Shown: positions 58,875 through 62,140 of the stretch, piece after piece | Position numbering within the stretch: the stretch's first letter is position 1 | How the letters are laid out: the number at the start of each line of letters is the position of its first letter | DNA from: a virus | Virus record (IMG/VR): IMGVR_UViG_3300031251_000021 | Coordinates: 1-62,140 of that record | Length of the DNA stretch: 62,140 bases | Direction: 5' to 3' (one strand) | The notes under the pieces: model-generated | Seen by the model: only the letters and a program-made list of their open reading frames with translations | Told to the model about the DNA's origin: nothing | Databases searched by the model: none | Position numbers and translations under genes: made by a program

Positions 58875-58906
58875 TTGTGTTAGCTAGCAAGGTAATGGGG
58901 TCAGGC

Positions 58907-59374
58907 ATGAAACAGATACTACTTCGCGTAGAGGACGATGAATATGCCGCCGTCAAAGCGTCGGCGGACCAGAACGGGCGAAGCCTCAACCGCGAGCTTC
59001 GCCATATGATCCGCACGGCTCTTGCTGCGCCGGGCGAAGCCCCGCTACCAGGGGCGAAGCTCTTCACCCTTGCCGAGCGCACCCGCTCCTATGGAAGCGC
59101 CAAAGAGGACGCGAAGCAAAAGCGATGGCAGCAAATGGCCATTGAGCAGGGTGAGAGGGAAGGCTTGCGCGTCACATTCGACGAGCGCGGCTTTGAGCAA
59201 GTAGCCAAGCTCTATACCTTGAACGGTAACAAGGTCACGCTCGCAGAGGCACAAGCCTATGCCGAGAGCAACGGCTTCTGGGTAGAGATGAACGGCGACG
59301 TGCCGCACATAGACCCCGAAGGGGAGATCATGCTTGGCTGCGCGCCAGACGAAGACGAAGGCGAACCTACCTAG
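58907..59374 (+). CDS. Arc-like ribbon-helix-helix DNA-binding protein
   Basis: A 155-residue protein. Residues 1-39 (MKQILLRVEDDEYAAVKASA, then DQNGRSLNRELRHMIRTAL) match the Arc/MetJ ribbon-helix-helix fold: strand, then NGRSLNREL as in Arc. Such proteins bind palindromic DNA as dimers or tetramers. The C-terminal 110 residues are unrelated and end in a very acidic tail. The upstream region has GCTAGC inverted repeats and a palindrome copy, so it may bind one or both. I chose the ATG at 58907; an earlier in-frame start at 58862 would run through the inverted repeat. Confidence 0.75.
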   Translation: MKQILLRVEDDEYAAVKASADQNGRSLNRELRHMIRTALAAPGEAPLPGAKLFTLAERTRSYGSAKEDAKQKRWQQMAIEQGEREGLRVTFDERGFEQVAKLYTLNGNKVTLAEAQAYAESNGFWVEMNGDVPHIDPEGEIMLGCAPDEDEGEPT

Positions 59375-59386
59375 AAAGGTAACACC

Positions 59387-59596
59387 ATGGCGCTCGATCA
59401 CTTCAAAGGCGTTCGGCGCGGAGACGCGCCCCACTGCCGAAGCGTGTCTGGCTATGGCCGAAAGCTGCCCACGGGATACAAAGTTATGCTGTGGGGAGAG
59501 AACAGATGGCGGCGTGTTTATGCCTGCCGCTATGGGAACGCTGCAACGCTCTATGTTGTTAAGCGCGGCCAATGGCTTATTGTCGAGCTAACCTAA
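59387..59596 (+). CDS. Hypothetical basic protein (69 aa)
   Basis: A 69-residue, Arg/Tyr/Trp-rich, beta-like protein starting MALDHFKGVRRGDAPHCRS. Behind AAAGGTAACACC. It is the first of four similar small basic genes in a row, each with the same ribosome binding site or a short gap. Function unknown. Confidence 0.6.
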   Translation: MALDHFKGVRRGDAPHCRSVSGYGRKLPTGYKVMLWGENRWRRVYACRYGNAATLYVVKRGQWLIVELT

Positions 59597-59608
59597 AAGG
59601 GTAACACC

Positions 59609-59758
59609 ATGACACACGTGACCTCGCGCTTCTTTGCGCTGCTGCCGAACGGCGTGCGCATGCGCGTTGACCTGCCGATGCGGGATAGGCTCTACAATCG
59701 CAATCGCATTTGGCCGGGCGCAGCGATCCGCCGCCCGCTCGCTCGCATTGGAGGGTAG
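59609..59758 (+). CDS. Hypothetical basic microprotein (49 aa)
   Basis: A 49-residue protein rich in Arg (MTHVTSRFFALLPNGVRMRVDLP...), behind AGGGTAACACC. It ends one base before the next ATG. Function unknown. Confidence 0.55.
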   Translation: MTHVTSRFFALLPNGVRMRVDLPMRDRLYNRNRIWPGAAIRRPLARIGG

Positions 59759-59759
59759 C

Positions 59760-59951
59760 ATGCGACAGTATACGCCTATCAAGTCCCGCCCGTTCAGCGT
59801 GACGCTGGAGCTGTGGGACTATCCCTCTCATGGCGTGCGCTATCGCGGCGTCGGTTTCATTGTGACGGTGCGAGTGAGCCGAACGCGCGTCAAGCATTTC
59901 TATCCGCGCTTCTATCTGGCGGGGCTGCGCCCGCACTTCGAGCTGGGCTAA
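59760..59951 (+). CDS. Hypothetical basic protein (63 aa)
   Basis: A 63-residue beta-rich basic protein starting MRQYTPIKSRPFSVTLELWDY. Tightly linked to the preceding gene. Its stop lies in the palindrome 59948-59965. Function unknown. Confidence 0.6.
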   Translation: MRQYTPIKSRPFSVTLELWDYPSHGVRYRGVGFIVTVRVSRTRVKHFYPRFYLAGLRPHFELG

Positions 59952-59968
59952 CCTAGAAAGGTAACACC

Positions 59969-60118
59969 ATGACACACTACAGCACGCGAGCGCTGGGCGT
60001 CTGTGCCGGCGCGGCTTCCCGATGGGGTATGCAGGTATGGTATTGCCGCGTGAGCCCTGAGCTTGCGGCTCGCGTGACGTGGTGGATCATTCCCGGCACG
60101 CTGGACTTGAACGCATAG
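59969..60118 (+). CDS. Hypothetical microprotein (49 aa)
   Basis: A 49-residue protein (MTHYSTRALGVCAGAASRWGMQVWYCR...) with two cysteines and several tryptophans, behind AAAGGTAACACC. It starts with the same MTH as the gene at 59609, which may reflect a duplicated start region. Function unknown. Confidence 0.55.
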   Translation: MTHYSTRALGVCAGAASRWGMQVWYCRVSPELAARVTWWIIPGTLDLNA

Positions 60119-60189
60119 CGCGTGCAACTATCATCACGCGCCACCCACAACCCCAAGCTGTAAACATAACACGTTTGCACGCTAAGAAT

Positions 60190-60222
60190 TACCTAGCCGG
60201 GACGGTGTTACCGTGCTAGGTA
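60190..60222. promoter_or_regulatory. Composite hairpin built from palindrome half-sites
   Basis: TACCTAGC (60190-60197) pairs with GCTAGGTA (60215-60222); inside, ACGGT (60202-60206) pairs with ACCGT (60210-60214) over GTT, with CGGG bulged. A normal palindrome copy (60207-60224) overlaps its right half. It lies about 45 bases before the ATG at 60269 and could be a double operator or an RNA hairpin. Confidence 0.5.
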
Positions 60223-60268
60223 TCGTTTCGCAACACCAATCCAACCCACAACCACAGGAGAGAACCAC

Positions 60269-61381
60269 ATGGCTCGCAAGGCTAAGAAGATGATTGTGTC
60301 CGACGAGATCGTGACTGAGGCTCTGGCTGCCGAAGCCCCGGAGTTTGTCCTTGCCGACGGAACAGGCGAAGAGGGCGAGACGCTGAACGGCGTTGAAGCC
60401 GCGCACACCATTGAACTCGCGCCGGACGAAGCGACGGAGAACCTGAGCGACGAAGAGTTGCTGGCGCAGCTCGCCGCCGAGACCGTGTCCCACACGGATG
60501 TGTTCCCCGACCCCGTCGTTCTGCCGGAGCAGGAGGAACCTGCGCAGGTAACACCTGCCATCGCTGCCCAGGCGAAGCAGATCGAGGAGGAGGACAGCGC
60601 GCTCATTGCGAAGTCTGGGGACAACGCCTTGATCGCGGCGCGCAAGAAGTTCTTGCAGCGCGTCGCCAAGCTCGGCGAGGACGCTGGAGCTGGCGTGCAG
60701 TCGCTTCCCACACTCGCTCGCGAAGCCGTGCGCGCCGCGGCGGACAGGCTCTTTGGGTCGGACGAAGCCGAGGACCTGTATGTGCGCTTCCAGAAGCGGC
60801 GTCATGCGCGCATGGGGAAAATCTACGAGAAAGAGGACAGCATCAAGAACCAAGTCTCGAAGCTGCGCCAGATCATGCTCGTGGGCGCGGCGTTCGGCGA
60901 GGAAGGCGTGGACATGATCGAGCTTGCCTACGAGCTTCGCATCGCTGCCGCCGCCCAGCCCGAGACGGCTAAAGCCATGAAGCCCGGCACGACCTATGCG
61001 TTCCTCGTGGACGTGGCGCGCGAGCAGCTTGACGACAAGAACAAGGGGATCGTGCTGGACCAGGGCGGGATCGAGCGCGTCATGTTCCCGGAGAAGAAGG
61101 AGAAGACGCTCGCCGATGAAGCCAAGCGCCTCTATGAGGGAGCCGTCAAGCTCAAGAAGGGGAAGAAGGCGACGGGCGATAAGGACGCCGTGCCGGGCGT
61201 GGACAGCGCCTCACTCGAAGCCGCCATCGACTACCTTCAAGAGACTTGGTTCGAGCTGGACCCGGAGGCCCGCGCCGCCTGGCAGGCTGCCGAGCAGGCC
61301 CGTCGCGACAAGATCGCGAAGGAGCAGGCTGCGCTCGCCGCGTTCAAGAGCCGCCCGCTGCACATTAACCTGGGCCGGTAA
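60269..61381 (+). CDS. Hypothetical acidic-to-basic helical protein (370 aa)
   Basis: A 370-residue protein. The first 100 residues are acidic and probably disordered (LAAEAPEFVLADGTGEEGE...), the rest is helical with a lysine-rich part near residues 280-310. The ribosome binding site ACAGGAGAG is canonical. A palindrome copy at 60535 lies inside. The large size and position at the head of an early rightward stretch suggest an abundant early product; no family recognised. Confidence 0.6.
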   Translation: MARKAKKMIVSDEIVTEALAAEAPEFVLADGTGEEGETLNGVEAAHTIELAPDEATENLSDEELLAQLAAETVSHTDVFPDPVVLPEQEEPAQVTPAIAAQAKQIEEEDSALIAKSGDNALIAARKKFLQRVAKLGEDAGAGVQSLPTLAREAVRAAADRLFGSDEAEDLYVRFQKRRHARMGKIYEKEDSIKNQVSKLRQIMLVGAAFGEEGVDMIELAYELRIAAAAQPETAKAMKPGTTYAFLVDVAREQLDDKNKGIVLDQGGIERVMFPEKKEKTLADEAKRLYEGAVKLKKGKKATGDKDAVPGVDSASLEAAIDYLQETWFELDPEARAAWQAAEQARRDKIAKEQAALAAFKSRPLHINLGR

Positions 61382-61447
61382 CCTGCGCAGGTAACACGCT
61401 GACACGCTGCGCCCTACGGGGCGCGGCTCACATCCTTGGAGGGACAC

Positions 61448-61579
61448 ATGACCGAGATACATGCCGAGACGAATTGGGAGAAGCTCTGCCCGTCACCCGC
61501 CCCGGAGATCGGCACGGGGATCGCGGGCGTCGCCTTCCTGGTGTTCATCCTGGTGTTCGCTGCGTTCCGACGCCGCTGA
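61448..61579 (+). CDS. Small membrane protein (43 aa)
   Basis: A 43-residue protein with an acidic, Cys-containing N-terminus and one C-terminal membrane segment (GIAGVAFLVFILVFAAF) ending in RRR, so probably inner-membrane with the tail in the cytoplasm. GGAGGGACAC precedes the ATG. Function unknown. Confidence 0.6.
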   Translation: MTEIHAETNWEKLCPSPAPEIGTGIAGVAFLVFILVFAAFRRR

Positions 61580-61624
61580 GCCAAGCACCTATCATCATCG
61601 CACGCTGCAACCTAGGAGGGTAAC

Positions 61625-61975
61625 ATGGATCACACTACGACCATCGCGCTCGAAAAGAGCATCGATCATTGGGAGCAGAACCTCTTCGGGCCGTTCGAGG
61701 AGGCTAGGGTTTATGGCGACGACTGCGCGCTGTGTGGGTTATTCAGTGGGGACAATTGCGACGGTTGCCCCGTCGCAGAGCGGACGGGGGAGAGTGAGTG
61801 TGACGACTCGCCTTGGAACGAGGCGCGGTGGGCTTTTGATAAGGTCCGAGGGATCGACGGGGGCTCGACATACCCTCGGTATTTCGGCCAGAGCCGCACG
61901 CTTGCCGAGCTTGCGTTCCGCGAGGCGGCGCGTAAAGAGCTGGAGTTCCTGATCTCCCTGCGAGACGATACCTGA
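61625..61975 (+). CDS. Hypothetical cysteine-containing protein (116 aa)
   Basis: A 116-residue acidic protein. A cysteine cluster (CALCGLFSGDNCDGCPV, about residues 34-50, with another Cys near 59) could bind zinc or an iron-sulfur centre. The C-terminus is helical. Behind CCTAGGAGGGTAAC, one of the best ribosome binding sites in the genome. No family recognised. Confidence 0.6.
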   Translation: MDHTTTIALEKSIDHWEQNLFGPFEEARVYGDDCALCGLFSGDNCDGCPVAERTGESECDDSPWNEARWAFDKVRGIDGGSTYPRYFGQSRTLAELAFREAARKELEFLISLRDDT

Positions 61976-61987
61976 GGGGGTAACACC

Positions 61988-62140
61988 ATGACACCGGAGC
62001 CCGACGAGCCCCGCCGCGACGAGGGCATGAAGTTCATGAACTGGCTTGCCGTCCTGAGCGCCGACAAGGCCACGAGTGACGCGGACCCGTTTCAGCCCAA
62101 GTGGATGACGCCCGAGCAGTATGCCAGGAGCGTGCGCCTA
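61988..62140 (+). CDS. Hypothetical protein, N-terminal part (continues at window start)
   Basis: The first 51 codons of the 69-residue protein whose end lies at 2-184. The ATG follows GGGGGTAACACC from the palindrome at 61967. Function unknown. Confidence 0.75.
   Translation, partial: MTPEPDEPRRDEGMKFMNWLAVLSADKATSDADPFQPKWMTPEQYARSVRL
62014..62140. repeat. Right copy of 127-bp terminal direct repeat
   Basis: Identical to bases 1-127. One copy should be removed to obtain the 62,013-bp circle. Confidence 0.9.

Larger units (their letters stand above)
58342..58906. other. AT-rich region with GCTAGC repeats, candidate origin or control region
   Basis: No gene. The region is far more AT-rich than the rest. 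GCTAGC occurs at 58385, 58400, 58612, 58677, 58688, 58849, 58864 and 58883. ATTATGCTAGCATAAT (58672-58687) is a perfect palindrome; a 26-base inverted repeat (58592-58617 with 58688-58713, two mismatches) encloses it; an 11-bp perfect inverted repeat (58844-58854 with 58864-58874) lies just before the next gene. Repeats of one short site in an AT-rich gap are how many iteron-type origins look. It could equally be an operator cluster for the adjacent regulator. Confidence 0.6.

Noticed and set aside
311-61984. Palindrome as LexA/SOS, CtrA or restriction site
   Set aside because: The alphaproteobacterial LexA box (GTTC-N7-GTTC) and CtrA box (TTAA-N7-TTAA) differ, and strong enrichment with variable arms does not fit a restriction target.

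Overview
The window is a complete circular phage genome, opened inside a gene. Bases 1-127 are repeated exactly at 62014-62140, and one small gene runs off the right end and finishes at the left end. It carries terminase, portal, scaffold, coat, connector, fibre, giant ejection-type and lysis genes, and no tape measure or tail tube, so I read it as a short-tailed (podovirus-like) phage. An integrase, an excisionase-like protein and a tRNA-derived attachment site show that it is temperate. The host is probably an alphaproteobacterium of the Rhizobiales type: base use is GC-rich and the phage carries a Rhizobiales-style outer-membrane beta-barrel gene.

Layout. (a) From 57.9 kb through the junction to 19.0 kb genes run rightward: small accessory proteins, a ribbon-helix-helix regulator, a glycine/aspartate repeat protein, a secreted cysteine-rich microprotein, a MazZ-like (DUF5664) nucleotide hydrolase, a MoxR-type ATPase with a VWA/metallopeptidase partner, a zinc-ribbon/DnaA-like fusion, family A DNA polymerase, a winged-helix regulator, a Cas4-like nuclease, a VRR-NUC nuclease, an SNF2-type helicase, a probable DNA-binding protein, a PrimPol-helicase and a DatZ-like HD hydrolase. 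(b) From 51.7 kb down to 19.0 kb genes run leftward: portal, virion proteins, fibres, scaffold, coat, connectors, lysis cassette, tail proteins, and three large ejection-type proteins, one with a tail lysozyme domain. (c) The terminase subunits at 51.7-53.7 kb run rightward, divergent from portal. (d) A leftward lysogeny/moron block at 57.3-53.7 kb holds integrase, excisionase, an Acb2/Tad1-family cyclic-nucleotide sponge and a host-like outer-membrane protein with its own promoter and terminator.

The most striking signal is an 18-bp imperfect palindrome, GTTACC-N6-GGTAAC, of which I found 79 copies by eye, about one per 0.8 kb, on both sides of start codons and inside coding regions. Its right arm (AGGTAACACC) often sits directly before the start codon and can serve as ribosome binding site. 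One copy lies between the -35 and -10 of the outer-membrane-protein promoter, as an operator would. I infer a genome-wide repressor or architectural-protein site, comparable in idea to the stoperators of mycobacteriophage L5 but unrelated in sequence. Its binding protein is unknown; candidates are the ribbon-helix-helix, winged-helix and zinc-ribbon/DnaA-like proteins.

A second signal is an AT-rich 600-bp gap at 58.3-58.9 kb with eight GCTAGC palindromes and nested inverted repeats, a candidate replication origin or control region. Functions given for small proteins are tentative unless stated.
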